Shown in pieces: positions 1 through 10,040 of a stretch of DNA of 64,000 bases. The translations under genes were made by a program, and so were the position numbers. The DNA is from Pseudomonas citronellolis (GTDB taxonomy: Bacteria > Pseudomonadota > Gammaproteobacteria > Pseudomonadales > Pseudomonadaceae), in contig NZ_FOLS01000023.1 in assembly GCF_900112375.1 (NCBI RefSeq), positions 62,001-126,000 on the forward strand, in the 5' to 3' direction. The notes beneath the pieces are model-generated. The model saw nothing but the letters and a program-made list of their open reading frames with translations. It was not told where the DNA came from and made no database searches. Position 1 is the stretch's first letter, and every line of letters begins with the position of its first letter.

Positions 1-2018
1 AGCACCGCCTCTTCCGAGAGGAAGGAGTCGTACAGGCTGACACGCGGCTGGCCGTCGAACAGGTGGGCCAGGGGGATGTAGACCGAGTCGTCCTTCTGGT
101 TGTGCAGCGCCGCGTGGCGGTGCGAGAAGGTGCCGCGGCCGACGTCCTGACCGGTCATGCGCACCGGGTGGCCTTCGAACAGCAGGGTGGCGTAGGCCAG
201 GTTCTCGGCGAAGCCCCAGTTGATCGGCATGCCGCCGGCCGACATCTTGGCGCGGTCTTCGTAGATCTTCTGCACCTGGCGCTGCATGACGAAGCCGTCC
301 GGAGTCTCCAGCAGCTTGTTGGACAGCTCCTGCAGGGTCTTCAGGTCGAAGCGGGTGTCGTGACGCGCGGTCCAGGCATGGCCGACGTACGGACGCCAGT
401 CGACGAAGAGCTCCTTGTTCGGCTCCTTGACCAGGCTCTTCACCACGTGCAGGCCGTTGTCCAGGGCGTCGCGGTATTCGTCGACCTTCTCCTGGGCCTG
501 CTCGGCGGTCTGCACGCCGGCGGCGATCAGCTCGTCGGCATACAGGTCGCGGGTGGTGCGCTGCTTGGCGATCTGCTGGTACATCAGCGGCTGGGTGCCG
601 CTCGGCTCGTCGGCCTCGTTGTGGCCGCGGCGGCGGTAGCAGACCAGGTCGATGACCACGTCACGCTTGAACTGCATGCGGTAGTCGACGGCCAGCTGGG
701 TGACGAACAGCACCGCTTCCGGGTCGTCGCCGTTCACGTGGAAGATCGGCGCCTGGATCATCTTGGCAACGTCGGTCGCGTACTCGGTGGAGCGCGCGTC
801 GTCCTGGCGGCTGGTGGTGAAGCCGACCTGGTTGTTGATCACGATGTGGATGGTGCCGCCGGTCTTGTAGGCACGGGTCTGGGACATCTGGAAGGTTTCC
901 ATGACCACGCCCTGCCCCGCGAAAGCGGCATCGCCGTGGATGGAAATCGGCACCACCTTGTCGCCGTTGCCGTCCTTGCGACGGTCCTGGCGGGCGCGTA
1001 CCGAACCCTCGACCACCGGGGAGACGATCTCCAGGTGCGAGGGGTTGAACGCCAGAGCCAGGTGGACTTCGCCGCCGCTGGTCATGACGTTGGAGGAGAA
1101 GCCCTGGTGGTACTTCACGTCGCCGGAGCCCAGCTCGACCAGCTTCTTGCCTTCGAACTCGTCGAAGAGGTCGCGCGGGTTCTTGCCGAGGGTGTTGACC
1201 AGGACGTTCAGACGGCCACGGTGGGCCATGCCGATGACGATTTCCTTGACGCCGTAGGAACCGGAGCGCTGGATGATCTCGTCGACCATCGGAATCAGGC
1301 TCTCGCCGCCTTCCAGGCCGAAACGCTTGGTGCCCGGGTACTTGGTGCCCAGGTACTTCTCCAGGCCCTCGGCTGCGGTCAGGCGCTCCAGCAGGTGGGC
1401 GCGCGCCTCGGTGGAATACGCCGGACGACCGCGCACGCCTTCCAGGCGCTGGGCGAACCAGTGACGCTGCTCGGAATCGACGATGTGCATGAACTCGGCG
1501 CCGATGGTGCTGCAGTAGGTCTGCTTCAGGGCGTCGAGGATCTCGCGCAGGGTCGCCTCTTCCTTGCCGATGTAGAGCTCACCGGTGCGGAAGGTGGTGT
1601 CGAGGTCGGCGGCGGTCAGGCCGTAGTGATCCAGCGACAGGTCCGAAGGCGCGGTGCGCACCCAGAGGCCCAGCGGATCGAGCTTCGCGGCCTGATGTCC
1701 ACGCAGCCGGTACGCCAGGATCAGGCGCAGGACTTCGACCTGCTTCTTCTCGTGCTCGGTGCTGACGCTGCCGGCGGAAACGGGCGCAGCGCGGCGCTGG
1801 TTCTTGGCCAGGAGTACGAAATGATCGCGGATGGAGGAATGCGAGACGTCGGGGGCGGGATTGCCGTCGGCGGGGAGCTTCTGGAAGTATGTGCGCCACT
1901 CTTCTGGCACAGCGTTCGGGTCGTGCAGGTAGAGCTCGTAGAGCTCTTCGACGTAGGCAGCGTTCCCACCGGATAGATGGGCACTGTTCCACATCCGCTG
2001 CATTACGCTTTCGTGCAT
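1..2018 (-). CDS. sucA: 2-oxoglutarate dehydrogenase E1 component (3' part cut off)
   Basis: E1 (thiamine-diphosphate) subunit of the 2-oxoglutarate dehydrogenase complex, which decarboxylates 2-oxoglutarate in the TCA cycle. The minus strand reads from an ATG at 2018 beginning MHESVMQRMWNSAHLSG and stays open to base 1, giving 672 codons of a family usually near 940 residues, so the C-terminal third lies outside the window. Typical SucA segments are visible, such as GMAHRGRLNVLVNTLG and CYRRRGHNEADEP. A GAGGGTGA ribosome-binding site precedes the ATG. It lies 250 bp downstream of sdhB in the same direction, as in the sdh-suc operon of other pseudomonads; sucB and lpdG are expected beyond the edge. 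Confidence 0.96.
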   Translation of the reverse strand, partial: MHESVMQRMWNSAHLSGGNAAYVEELYELYLHDPNAVPEEWRTYFQKLPADGNPAPDVSHSSIRDHFVLLAKNQRRAAPVSAGSVSTEHEKKQVEVLRLILAYRLRGHQAAKLDPLGLWVRTAPSDLSLDHYGLTAADLDTTFRTGELYIGKEEATLREILDALKQTYCSTIGAEFMHIVDSEQRHWFAQRLEGVRGRPAYSTEARAHLLERLTAAEGLEKYLGTKYPGTKRFGLEGGESLIPMVDEIIQRSGSYGVKEIVIGMAHRGRLNVLVNTLGKNPRDLFDEFEGKKLVELGSGDVKYHQGFSSNVMTSGGEVHLALAFNPSHLEIVSPVVEGSVRARQDRRKDGNGDKVVPISIHGDAAFAGQGVVMETFQMSQTRAYKTGGTIHIVINNQVGFTTSRQDDARSTEYATDVAKMIQAPIFHVNGDDPEAVLFVTQLAVDYRMQFKRDVVIDLVCYRRRGHNEADEPSGTQPLMYQQIAKQRTTRDLYADELIAAGVQTAEQAQEKVDEYRDALDNGLHVVKSLVKEPNKELFVDWRPYVGHAWTARHDTRFDLKTLQELSNKLLETPDGFVMQRQVQKIYEDRAKMSAGGMPINWGFAENLAYATLLFEGHPVRMTGQDVGRGTFSHRHAALHNQKDDSVYIPLAHLFDGQPRVSLYDSFLSEEAV

Positions 2019-2207
2019 GCTTGGTCACCCTCGGTAAGGGGACTCCACCTGATGGAACTCTCGGGAGACCCAGCCCTGTGCAGCGACTGGTAGCCACAAA
2101 GGTTCCCGCAGATAGTCCGGGTACCAGCCCGGATGCCCCTGCTGGTCATATATACGTTTTCAGAGTCAGAACCCCGGCTTTGTGGGCTGGGGCCCGTTGC
2201 AACCGTA

Positions 2208-2229
2208 CCGCCGGACAATGTTCCGGCGG
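2208..2229 (-). other. Perfect hairpin in the sdhB-sucA spacer
   Basis: An 8-bp perfect stem (CCGCCGGA / TCCGGCGG) with a 6-nt loop lies between the sdhB stop and sucA. No U-run follows on the minus strand, so it is more likely an mRNA processing or stabilising stem inside the sdh-suc transcript than a terminator. The remainder of the 250-bp spacer shows nothing clear. Confidence 0.5.
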
Positions 2230-2268
2230 CACGGGTATTGCTCTTTTCGCACGCGACGGCGAGTGGGA

Positions 2269-2976
2269 TCAGGTCCCGCTCTGCAGCAGCATGTTGCGAA
2301 TGTGACCGATGGCCTTGGTCGGGTTCAGGCCTTTCGGGCAGACATTCACGCAGTTCATGATTCCACGGCAACGGAACACGCTGAACGGATCGTCCAGGCT
2401 CGCCAGGCGCGACTGGGTTTCCGTGTCGCGGCTGTCGGCCAGGAAGCGATAGGCTTGCAGCAGCGCGGCGGGGCCGAGGAACTTGTCCGGGTTCCACCAG
2501 AACGACGGGCAGGAGGTCGAGCAGCAGGCGCACAGGATGCACTCGTACAGACCGTCCAGCTTTTCGCGCTCTTCGGGGGTTTGCAGGCGTTCGATCGCCG
2601 GCGCGGCATACTTGTTCTGCAGATACGGCTTAACGCTCTCGTACTGCTTATAGAAGATGCGCATATCGACGACCAGGTCACGGATCACCGGCAGGCCCGG
2701 CAGCGGACGCAGCACCAGCTTGCCGCCCTTCAGGCCGGCGGCCGACAGCGGAGTGATGCAGGCCAGGCCGTTCTTGCCATTGATGTTCATGCCGTCGGAG
2801 CCGCAAACGCCTTCACGGCAGGAACGACGGTAGGAGAAGCCCTCGTCCTGTTCCTTGATCAGCGCCAGCACGTCCAGGACCATCACGTCCTTGCCCTGGG
2901 TATCGACGTCGAAGTCCTGCATGTAGGGTGCAGAGTCCTTCTCCGGGTTGTAGCGGTAAACACTTACTTTCAACAT
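2269..2976 (-). CDS. sdhB: Succinate dehydrogenase iron-sulfur subunit
   Basis: Iron-sulfur subunit of complex II, passing electrons from the SdhA flavin to quinone. All three clusters are recognisable: the 2Fe-2S ligands in SCREGVCGSDG and the following GLAC, the 4Fe-4S motif CILCACCSTSCP, and the 3Fe-4S motif CRGIMNCVNVCPKG. Start taken at ATG 2976 (MLKVSVYRYNPE, 235 aa); an in-frame GTG at 2985 would add three residues. It follows sdhA by about 11 bp and shares its transcript. Length and motifs are normal for the family. Confidence 0.97.
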   Translation of the reverse strand: MLKVSVYRYNPEKDSAPYMQDFDVDTQGKDVMVLDVLALIKEQDEGFSYRRSCREGVCGSDGMNINGKNGLACITPLSAAGLKGGKLVLRPLPGLPVIRDLVVDMRIFYKQYESVKPYLQNKYAAPAIERLQTPEEREKLDGLYECILCACCSTSCPSFWWNPDKFLGPAALLQAYRFLADSRDTETQSRLASLDDPFSVFRCRGIMNCVNVCPKGLNPTKAIGHIRNMLLQSGT

Positions 2977-2987
2977 GACGGGCACCC

Positions 2988-4760
2988 TTAGTAAGTACGA
3001 ACCTTGGGTTCGAATGCCGGAACGGTCTTCGGCGCGAAGTTGACGGCACGCTTGGCAACGCGTTTCTCACCCGGGAAGTACAGGGTGTGGCACAGCCAGT
3101 TCTCGTCGTCGCGCTCCTCGAAGTCTTCGCGGGCATGGGCGCCGCGGGACTCTTTGCGGTTTTCGGCCGCGATGGCGGTGGCTTCGGCCACCTCGAGGAG
3201 GTTCTGCAGTTCCAGCGCTTCGATGCGCGCCGTGTTGAAAGCCTGGCTCTTGTCGTTGATCTTGACGGTGGCGATGCGCTCGCGCAGGTCAGCCAGTTGA
3301 GCGATACCCTTCTGCATGTATTCGCCGGTACGGAATACACCGAAGTAGTTCTGCATGCACTGCTGCAGTTCGCGTTTGAGCGGGGCGACTTCTTCGCCGC
3401 TGGTGCGCTCGTTCACGCCGTTCAGGCGCTTGAAGGAGGCTTCCAGGTCGGACTCGGAGGCGCCGCGGTGCTCGATGCCCTCTTTCAGGGCCTTTTCCAG
3501 GTGCAGGCCGGTAGCGCGGCCGAAGACCACCAGGTCGAGCAGCGAGTTGCCGCCCAGGCGGTTGGCGCCGTGTACCGATACGCAGGCGACTTCGCCGACC
3601 GCGAACAGGCCTTCGATGATGGTGTCGTTGCCGTTGGCGTCCATGGTCAGGGCCTGGCCATGGATGTTGGTGGCGACGCCGCCCATCATGTAGTGGCAGG
3701 TCGGGATGACCGGGATCGGCGCGACCACCGGGTCGACGTGGGCGAAGGTCTTGGACAGTTCGCAGATGCCGGGCAGGCGGCTGTGCAGGACTTCCTCGCC
3801 GAGGTGGTCGAGCTTCAGCAGTACGTGGTCCTTGTTCGGGCCCACGCCGTTGCCGGCGATCACTTCCTTGACCATCGAGCGGGCGACCACGTCGCGGCCG
3901 GCCAGGTCCTTGGCGTTCGGAGCGTAACGCTCCATGAAGCGCTCGCCATGGGCGTTGATCAGGTAGCCGCCTTCACCACGGCAACCTTCGGTGACCAGTA
4001 CACCGGCGCCGGCGATGCCGGTCGGGTGGAACTGCCACATCTCGATGTCCTGCACCGGTACGCCGGCGCGCAGGGCCATGCCCACGCCGTCGCCGGTGTT
4101 GATCAGGGCGTTGGTGGTGGAGGCGTAGATGCGGCCTGCACCGCCGGTGGCCAGGACCACGGCCTTGGAGCGGATATAGATGGTGTCGCCGGTCTCGATG
4201 TCGATGGCGATGATGCCGACCACGTGGCCGTCCTGGTTCTTCACCAGGTCGACGGCGTACCACTCATTGAGGAAGGAGGTGCCGTTCTTCAGGTTGGCCT
4301 GGTACAGGGTGTGCAGCAGGGCGTGACCGGTACGGTCGGCCGCGGCGCAGGTACGGGCGGCCTGGCCACCCTTGCCGAAGTCCTTGGACTGGCCGCCGAA
4401 CGGACGCTGGTAGATGCGGCCCTGCTCGGTACGGGAGAACGGCAGGCCCATGTGTTCCAGCTCGAACACGGCTTCCGGGCCGACGGAGCACATGTATTCG
4501 ATGGCGTCCTGGTCACCGATGTAGTCGGAGCCCTTGACGGTGTCGTACATGTGCCAGCGCCAGTCGTCGTTCGGGTCGGCCGAAGCGATGGCGCAGGTGA
4601 TGCCGCCCTGGGCGGAAACGGTGTGCGAACGGGTCGGGAAGACCTTGGTCACCACGGCGGTCTTGTGACCGCCCTGGGCCAGTTGCAGCGCGGCACGCAT
4701 GCCGGCGCCGCCGCCACCAACGATGATGGCGTCGAAGGAGAGAGTGCGAATGCTTGCCAT
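2988..4760 (-). CDS. sdhA: Succinate dehydrogenase flavoprotein subunit
   Basis: Catalytic FAD subunit of complex II, oxidising succinate to fumarate at the inner membrane. 590 aa, normal length. The N-terminal dinucleotide fold [14 protein letters not shown] (about 12-25) and the flavinylation motif [10 protein letters not shown], whose His (residue 46) normally bears the covalent FAD, are present. The substrate-capping region [21 protein letters not shown] is intact. It sits 3 bp after sdhD and 3 bp before the alternative sdhB start, so it is translated as part of one compact operon. Confidence 0.98.
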   Translation of the reverse strand: MASIRTLSFDAIIVGGGGAGMRAALQLAQGGHKTAVVTKVFPTRSHTVSAQGGITCAIASADPNDDWRWHMYDTVKGSDYIGDQDAIEYMCSVGPEAVFELEHMGLPFSRTEQGRIYQRPFGGQSKDFGKGGQAARTCAAADRTGHALLHTLYQANLKNGTSFLNEWYAVDLVKNQDGHVVGIIAIDIETGDTIYIRSKAVVLATGGAGRIYASTTNALINTGDGVGMALRAGVPVQDIEMWQFHPTGIAGAGVLVTEGCRGEGGYLINAHGERFMERYAPNAKDLAGRDVVARSMVKEVIAGNGVGPNKDHVLLKLDHLGEEVLHSRLPGICELSKTFAHVDPVVAPIPVIPTCHYMMGGVATNIHGQALTMDANGNDTIIEGLFAVGEVACVSVHGANRLGGNSLLDLVVFGRATGLHLEKALKEGIEHRGASESDLEASFKRLNGVNERTSGEEVAPLKRELQQCMQNYFGVFRTGEYMQKGIAQLADLRERIATVKINDKSQAFNTARIEALELQNLLEVAEATAIAAENRKESRGAHAREDFEERDDENWLCHTLYFPGEKRVAKRAVNFAPKTVPAFEPKVRTY

Positions 4761-4763
4761 GGA

Positions 4764-5132
4764 TCAGTTACCCCAGAGAATCTGCACACCCCAGACGAAG
4801 AATGCGAACATGGCCATGCCGCATACCGCCTGGACGAGGAAACGCACGACGGTCGCGGCTTTGCCTAGCGCCATCGGAGTCAGGTAGTCGGTGGTGATGG
4901 TCCACATGCCGACCCAGGCGTGCACGCTCAGGGCAACCAGCGTGAGAAGACTGAAGATCTTCATCAGGCTGTGGGAGAACAGACCATGCCACTCCTCGTA
5001 GGAGATGTTCGGGTGTGCGATCAGGTAACCCAGCAGGAAAAGCACGTAAGCCGCGAGAACGACCGCAGAAACGCGTTGGGCCATCCAGTCGTAGAGGCCG
5101 GAACGCGAGAAGTTAGTGACGTTAGTTACCAT
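4764..5132 (-). CDS. sdhD: Succinate dehydrogenase membrane anchor subunit SdhD
   Basis: Second hydrophobic anchor of complex II. ATG 5132 gives 122 aa (MVTNVTNFSRSGLYDWMAQR) with three predicted transmembrane segments; the SGLYDWMAQRVSAVVL start and the SVHAWVGMW segment with its haem-ligand-type His are characteristic. The start codon overlaps the sdhC stop by 7 bp (ATGGTAA), implying translational coupling. The same frame is open upstream inside sdhC, but that part is only a shadow. Confidence 0.95.
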   Translation of the reverse strand: MVTNVTNFSRSGLYDWMAQRVSAVVLAAYVLFLLGYLIAHPNISYEEWHGLFSHSLMKIFSLLTLVALSVHAWVGMWTITTDYLTPMALGKAATVVRFLVQAVCGMAMFAFFVWGVQILWGN

Positions 5133-5512
5133 ACCCAGACCCCCGCCAGAACGATCAGCACCACGGCAATGGCGATGACGATTTTCGAACCACGCTTGCC
5201 ACCTTCCAGCGTCTCGCCGATACCTGCGTCCATGACGAGGTGACGAATGCCGGCTACCAGGTGGTAAAGCAGCGCGGAGAGCAGGCCCCAGATCACAAGC
5301 TTGGCCAACGGATGGGCCAGACACGCCTTCACCTGCTCGAAGCTGTCTTCCGATGCCAGGGACTTGTCGAGCGCGAACAGCAGCACGGCAATGCCCACGA
5401 ACAGGATGACGCCAGAGATGCGGTGGAGAATGGACGTGTAAGCAGTGACAGGGAGTTTGATGGTCCTTAGGTCTAGGTTTACAGGTCGTTTGCTATTCAC
5501 GGCTTTTTTCAC
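5126..5512 (-). CDS. sdhC: Succinate dehydrogenase cytochrome b556 subunit SdhC
   Basis: First membrane anchor of complex II, which with SdhD binds haem b and quinone. I place the start at GTG 5512 (V/MKKAVNSKRPVNLDLRTIKL), giving 128 aa, the usual Pseudomonas length; an ATG at 5557 would add 15 residues that do not resemble the family. The SILHRISGVILF quinone-site region (Ser, Arg) and LLYHLVAGIRHL haem-region His are seen, with three membrane helices. First gene of the operon, with a sigma70-type promoter at about 5636-5664. Confidence 0.94.
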   Translation of the reverse strand: MKKAVNSKRPVNLDLRTIKLPVTAYTSILHRISGVILFVGIAVLLFALDKSLASEDSFEQVKACLAHPLAKLVIWGLLSALLYHLVAGIRHLVMDAGIGETLEGGKRGSKIVIAIAVVLIVLAGVWVW

Positions 5513-5635
5513 ACTGAGAGCCCTTCGAATTGCAGGGCTAGTTGTCGGGAGGTGCACTTGTCAGGTACCCATCACCTTCGGGAGTGACAACCGCCTGTGG
5601 AGCGAGGCCTGGAGGGCCCCAGCGGCTGGTCGCCG

Positions 5636-5664
5636 AGTATAGACAGTTAGGCTCCTAATGACAA
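5636..5664 (-). promoter_or_regulatory. Sigma70 promoter for sdhCDAB-sucA
   Basis: Read on the minus strand, TTGTCA (5664-5659) and TATACT (5641-5636) are separated by 17 bp, close to the sigma70 consensus. It lies about 125 bp upstream of the sdhC GTG, facing away from the gltA promoter. The 5513-5868 gap therefore holds two divergent promoters and leaders; no operator was identified. Confidence 0.75.
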
Positions 5665-5779
5665 CGGAATCGCCTTCGCCTAAGGACTTATTGCCGCACC
5701 CCCATAAAAGGCGTAAATAGGCGATTTTTTTCGCCAAAACAGGCAGTTGGAGGGGCTGTCCGGTAGCGGTTCTTGCAAA

Positions 5780-5807
5780 TTGACAATCGGATTTATCTCT
5801 CTATAGT
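5780..5807 (+). promoter_or_regulatory. Sigma70 promoter for gltA
   Basis: A perfect -35 (TTGACA, 5780-5785) and a -10 TATAGT (5802-5807) are spaced by 16 bp, about 60 bp upstream of the gltA ATG. The start is followed by a leader ending in AGGAGG (5856-5861). Confidence 0.8.
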
Positions 5808-5868
5808 GGTGCGGGCCCTGCGTGGGGGGTCGTACAGATGATTTCAAGCATTAATAGGAGGCCTAATC

Positions 5869-7155
<1,287 letters not shown>

Positions 7156-7172
7156 GTTTCGCCGGGATACGG

Positions 7173-7198
7173 AAAAGGCTGCTTCGGCAGCCTTTTTT
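7173..7198 (+). terminator. Intrinsic terminator of gltA
   Basis: Stem AAAAGGCTGC / GCAGCCTTTT around a TTCG tetraloop, continuing into TTTTTT, starting 18 bp after the gltA stop. Confidence 0.93.
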
Positions 7199-7225
7199 GT
7201 TATCTGCTCGCGTGCCCTAGTACTT

Positions 7226-7413
7226 GTAGGAGCGAGCTTGCTTGCGAACTTTTATCCCGCGCTCCGATCCTCACGCCCCTGAGGCGTTCCGGTGCATGCG
7301 GAGGTTTCTGCGTAGGGCGCATAACGCCTATGGCGTTATCCGCCGAATCGCGGACAGAGTCCGCTCCTACGGTTCAGGGAAGCACTGGCGTAGGAGCGGA
7401 CTTTGTCCGCGAT
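7226..7413. repeat. Cluster of short palindromic (REP-like) repeats after gltA
   Basis: Four elements fill the gap between gltA and the next gene: a GTAGGAGCGAGCTTGCTTGCGAA-type palindrome (7226-7249), a GTAGGGCG...CGGTTATCCGCC-like element (7311-7344, AACGCCTATGGCGTT core), and an inverted pair of GTAGGAGCGGACTTTGTCCGCGA-type units (about 7347-7370 and 7390-7413). The same families recur at many other gaps in this window. No gene is seen here. Confidence 0.8.
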
Positions 7414-7474
7414 TGGATTCACCGGCCACGCTGGGCATCCCGTTCGCCGGCAGCTCAGGACAGCCCGCAAACAC

Positions 7475-7503
7475 AAAAAAGGCCGCCCCCAGGCGGCCTT
7501 TTC
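7475..7503 (-). terminator. Terminator of the START-domain gene
   Basis: Stem GGCCGCC / GGCGGCC with a CCCA loop; on the minus strand it is followed by TTTTTT. It lies just past the stop of the gene at 7518-8132. Confidence 0.9.
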
Positions 7504-7517
7504 CATAACACCAAGCC

Positions 7518-8132
7518 TCAGCGCTTCTCCGCCGCCGCCCGCAGCCCCTTCAGGGTATTCATCGGCGCATCCACCACGAAGCTGTTGGCCAGCCACGACG
7601 GAATGCTGCCGCCCGGCTCGGTCTGCACCTGGTAGGTCACCTCGGTGACGCCCGCGCCCTTGGGCACCAGCTTCCATTCGCCGACCAGCTTGGGCACGCG
7701 GATCTCGCCCTTCTCTTCCGGAATGTAGGTCGGTTCGGCCTGCAGGTGGCGGATGAGGCCGCCGTCGGCGGTCTTCTCGGTGGTCACGTGGATCACCACG
7801 TCGCGGCCGGTCACAGGCCAGGGCATGTCGATCTTCGAGTAGGTCCAGGAATTGTCGCCTTCGCTCTTGAGCAGGCGCATCTCGGCGCAGGCGTGGATCC
7901 ACTTGCAGGAGCCCTTCACGTCTTCCTGCAGGGCATTGATGCTGGCCACGTCGGCCTTGATGTCGACCACGCCGCGGTAGGCCTTGTACTTGGAGCCCGG
8001 GACGCTGCTCAGGTAGACCTTGACGCCGTCCTGGTCCTTGGCCAGTTGCCAGTCCTCGGCCATGGCGGCGCCGGAGGCGCCCAGCAGGGCGGCGCTCAAC
8101 AGGGTCATACGCAGGATGCCACGCATCGTCAT
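7518..8132 (-). CDS. Exported START-domain lipid-binding-like protein
   Basis: Predicted secreted or periplasmic protein of 204 aa (202 if the second ATG at 8126, better spaced from GAGG, is used). An N-terminal signal peptide (MRGILRMTLLSAALLGASGAAMA, cleaved before EDWQL) precedes a single START / SRPBCC-type domain recognisable by WQLAKDQDGVKVYLSSVPGS and the PGGSIPSWLANSFVVDAP end. The family forms a hydrophobic cavity for lipids or other apolar ligands; the ligand here is unknown. The position beside gltA matches P. aeruginosa gene order. Single gene with its own terminator. Confidence 0.88.
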   Translation of the reverse strand: MTMRGILRMTLLSAALLGASGAAMAEDWQLAKDQDGVKVYLSSVPGSKYKAYRGVVDIKADVASINALQEDVKGSCKWIHACAEMRLLKSEGDNSWTYSKIDMPWPVTGRDVVIHVTTEKTADGGLIRHLQAEPTYIPEEKGEIRVPKLVGEWKLVPKGAGVTEVTYQVQTEPGGSIPSWLANSFVVDAPMNTLKGLRAAAEKR

Positions 8133-8262
8133 CTTCCTCTGGTTATTGTTGGTCTGGCCGGGCCGGCGAAGGGCCGTACCCGTTGCAAATCCGCGATCCT
8201 GAGCGGTTCGGCAGTCAGGATGGGCGCCAGTATGGCCCCTGAAAACGTGACTTCCAAGTCAC

Positions 8263-8532
8263 TCAGGCGGCGGTGATCCGTTCCCATTCGGCGAGGATGC
8301 GCAGCGCCTCCTCGTTGCTGCTGCCGCAAGCCTCGGCGTCGGCGTCGAAGGCCGCGCACACCGCCGGGCGCTCGGGCCGGCCGAACAGGCGGCAGAGGTT
8401 GCGCTCGTCCAGTTGCACGCAGCGCACGCCCGCGGGCTTGCCGCCGGGCATGCCGGGGATGGGCGAGGAAATCGACGGCGCCACGCAGCAGGCGCCACAG
8501 CCGGCACGGCATTGCATCGTTGCTGGGCTCAT
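8263..8532 (-). CDS. YkgJ-family cysteine-cluster protein
   Basis: Small protein of 89 aa from ATG 8532 (MSPATMQCRAGCGACC); the internal ATG at 8517 is also possible. The CRAGCGACC motif with later cysteines (VRCVQL, NLCRLF, AVCAAF, EACGSS) is the pattern of the YkgJ/UPF0153 zinc- or iron-chelating cysteine-cluster family, whose biochemical role is not established. The frame stays open upstream to 8622 but that extension lacks family similarity. It stands alone between the START-domain gene and a divergent membrane-protein gene. Confidence 0.85.
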   Translation of the reverse strand: MSPATMQCRAGCGACCVAPSISSPIPGMPGGKPAGVRCVQLDERNLCRLFGRPERPAVCAAFDADAEACGSSNEEALRILAEWERITAA

Positions 8533-8692
8533 AAAAAGGCACGGAGGAAGATCGCGCACCGCAGGGCCGGTGCGCGGCGCGGAGGATAAGCCCAGCGGCG
8601 CGCGCCGCCAAGGGCCTTGCATCGCCAGCCCCTCTTGGCGGCGCGAGCGCGGCGATTTAGGCTGGCGCCCTCCTCACCTCCGAGAGCTCCCC

Positions 8693-9034
8693 ATGCCGGT
8701 CTGGGCCCAAACCGCCACCCTCCTGGCGTTCTCCAACCTGTTCATGACCTTCGCCTGGTACGGCCACCTGAAGACGCTGAACACCAAGCCCTGGATCATC
8801 GCCGCCCTGGTCAGCTGGGGCATCGCGCTGTTCGAGTACCTGCTGCAGGTGCCGGCCAACCGCATCGGCTATACCGCGCTGTCGGTGGGTCAGCTGAAGA
8901 TCATGCAGGAGGTCATCACCCTGGCGGTGTTCGTGCCCTTCAGCGTGTTCTTCATGCAGCAGCCGCTGAAGCTGGACTACCTGTGGGCGGGCCTGTGCCT
9001 GCTGGGCGCGGTCTACTTCATCTTCCGCAGCTGA
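8693..9034 (+). CDS. DMT-family small membrane protein (DUF486 type)
   Basis: 113 aa from ATG 8693 (MPVWAQTATLLAFSNLFMTF). Four hydrophobic segments cover nearly the whole chain, with the conserved features FAWYGHLK, EYLLQVPANRIGY and QLKIMQEVITL of the DUF486 / small DMT-like group. Function is unknown; inner-membrane location is inferred from hydrophobicity. A GAGAGC sequence lies 6-8 nt before the ATG. The frame is open far upstream, but that part runs antisense to the YkgJ gene and is discarded. Confidence 0.88.
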   Translation: MPVWAQTATLLAFSNLFMTFAWYGHLKTLNTKPWIIAALVSWGIALFEYLLQVPANRIGYTALSVGQLKIMQEVITLAVFVPFSVFFMQQPLKLDYLWAGLCLLGAVYFIFRS

Positions 9035-9035
9035 T

Positions 9036-9908
9036 TCACCCGCGCGGCTTCAGCCGGGTGATCAGGCTGGAAGTATCCCAACGCCCGCCACCGCCGGCCT
9101 GCACTTCGGCATAGAACTGGTCGACCAGCGCCGTCACCGGCAGCTGCGCGCCGTTGTGCCGCGCCTCGTCGAGCACGATGCCGAAGTCCTTGCGCATCCA
9201 GTCCACGGCGAAGCCGAAGTCGAAGCGCCCTTCCAGCATGCTCTTGTGACGATTCTCCATCTGCCAGGACTGCGCCGCGCCCTTGCTGATGACCTCGATG
9301 GCGGCCTCGCCGTCCAGGCCCGCGCACCGGGCGAAATGCAGGGCCTCGGACAGGCCCTGGAGCAGGCCGCCGATGCAGATCTGGTTGACCATCTTGGTCA
9401 GTTGCCCCGCGCCGCTGTGGCCCATCAGCCGGACCATCCGCGCATAAGCGGCGATCAGCGGCTCGGCGCGCCGGTAGAAGGCTTCCTCGCCGCCCACCAT
9501 CACCGTCAGCGCGCCGTTCTCGGCACCGGCCTGGCCGCCGGAGACCGGCGCGTCGAGGAAGCCCAGCTCGCGCTCGGCGGCCTGCACCGCCAGCTCCCTG
9601 GCCACCGCCGCCGAGGCCGTGGTGTGGTCGACGAAGACGCTCCCCGGCTGCATCCCGGCGAGGGCGCCGTCCGGCCCCAGCACCACGCTGCGCAGGTCGT
9701 CGTCGTTGCCCACGCAGCACATCACGAATTCCGCCTGCGCCGCGGCCTCGCACGGCGTGGGCGCGGAGCTGCCGCCGTGCTCGGCGACCCACTGCGCGGC
9801 GCGCGCCGGGGTACGGTTGTAGACGCAGACCTCATGCCTCTTGGCCTGCAGATGCCCGGCCATGGGATAGCCCATGACGCCCAGGCCGATGAACGCGACT
9901 TTCGCCAT
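9036..9908 (-). CDS. NAD(P)-dependent beta-hydroxyacid dehydrogenase (3-hydroxyisobutyrate dehydrogenase-like)
   Basis: 290-aa member of the 3-hydroxyacid dehydrogenase family (3-hydroxyisobutyrate, tartronate semialdehyde, glyoxylate reductases). The N-terminal Rossmann motif VAFIGLGVMGYPMAGHL, the substrate signature DAPVSGGQAGAENG, and the catalytic Lys region GAGQLTKMVNQI are all intact. Which hydroxyacid it uses cannot be told from the sequence; there is no valine-pathway (mmsA) or glyoxylate-pathway gene beside it. Stop is 1 bp from the convergent DMT gene end. The same neighbourhood exists near gltA in P. aeruginosa. Confidence 0.9.
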   Translation of the reverse strand: MAKVAFIGLGVMGYPMAGHLQAKRHEVCVYNRTPARAAQWVAEHGGSSAPTPCEAAAQAEFVMCCVGNDDDLRSVVLGPDGALAGMQPGSVFVDHTTASAAVARELAVQAAERELGFLDAPVSGGQAGAENGALTVMVGGEEAFYRRAEPLIAAYARMVRLMGHSGAGQLTKMVNQICIGGLLQGLSEALHFARCAGLDGEAAIEVISKGAAQSWQMENRHKSMLEGRFDFGFAVDWMRKDFGIVLDEARHNGAQLPVTALVDQFYAEVQAGGGGRWDTSSLITRLKPRG

Positions 9909-10040
9909 GGCTCGGTTCCCCTGTTGTCGATCGGGCTAGCCTAGCAGCGGTTTGCCGAGCCCCGAAAGGCCTTCCATACTGCATGCCAGGCGCCGCGCAC
10001 GCGGTCCGGACCGTCCCACTTCAGCGCACGAGCAGGCCCT

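Noticed and set aside
63-1976. Long open frame on the plus strand opposite sucA
   Set aside because: Antisense to a clear sucA; the translation is Val/Ala/Gly/His-rich and without any family pattern, as expected in high-GC DNA.
3087-4868. 593-codon open frame on the plus strand opposite sdhA
   Set aside because: Shadow of sdhA on the other strand with low-complexity composition and no motif.
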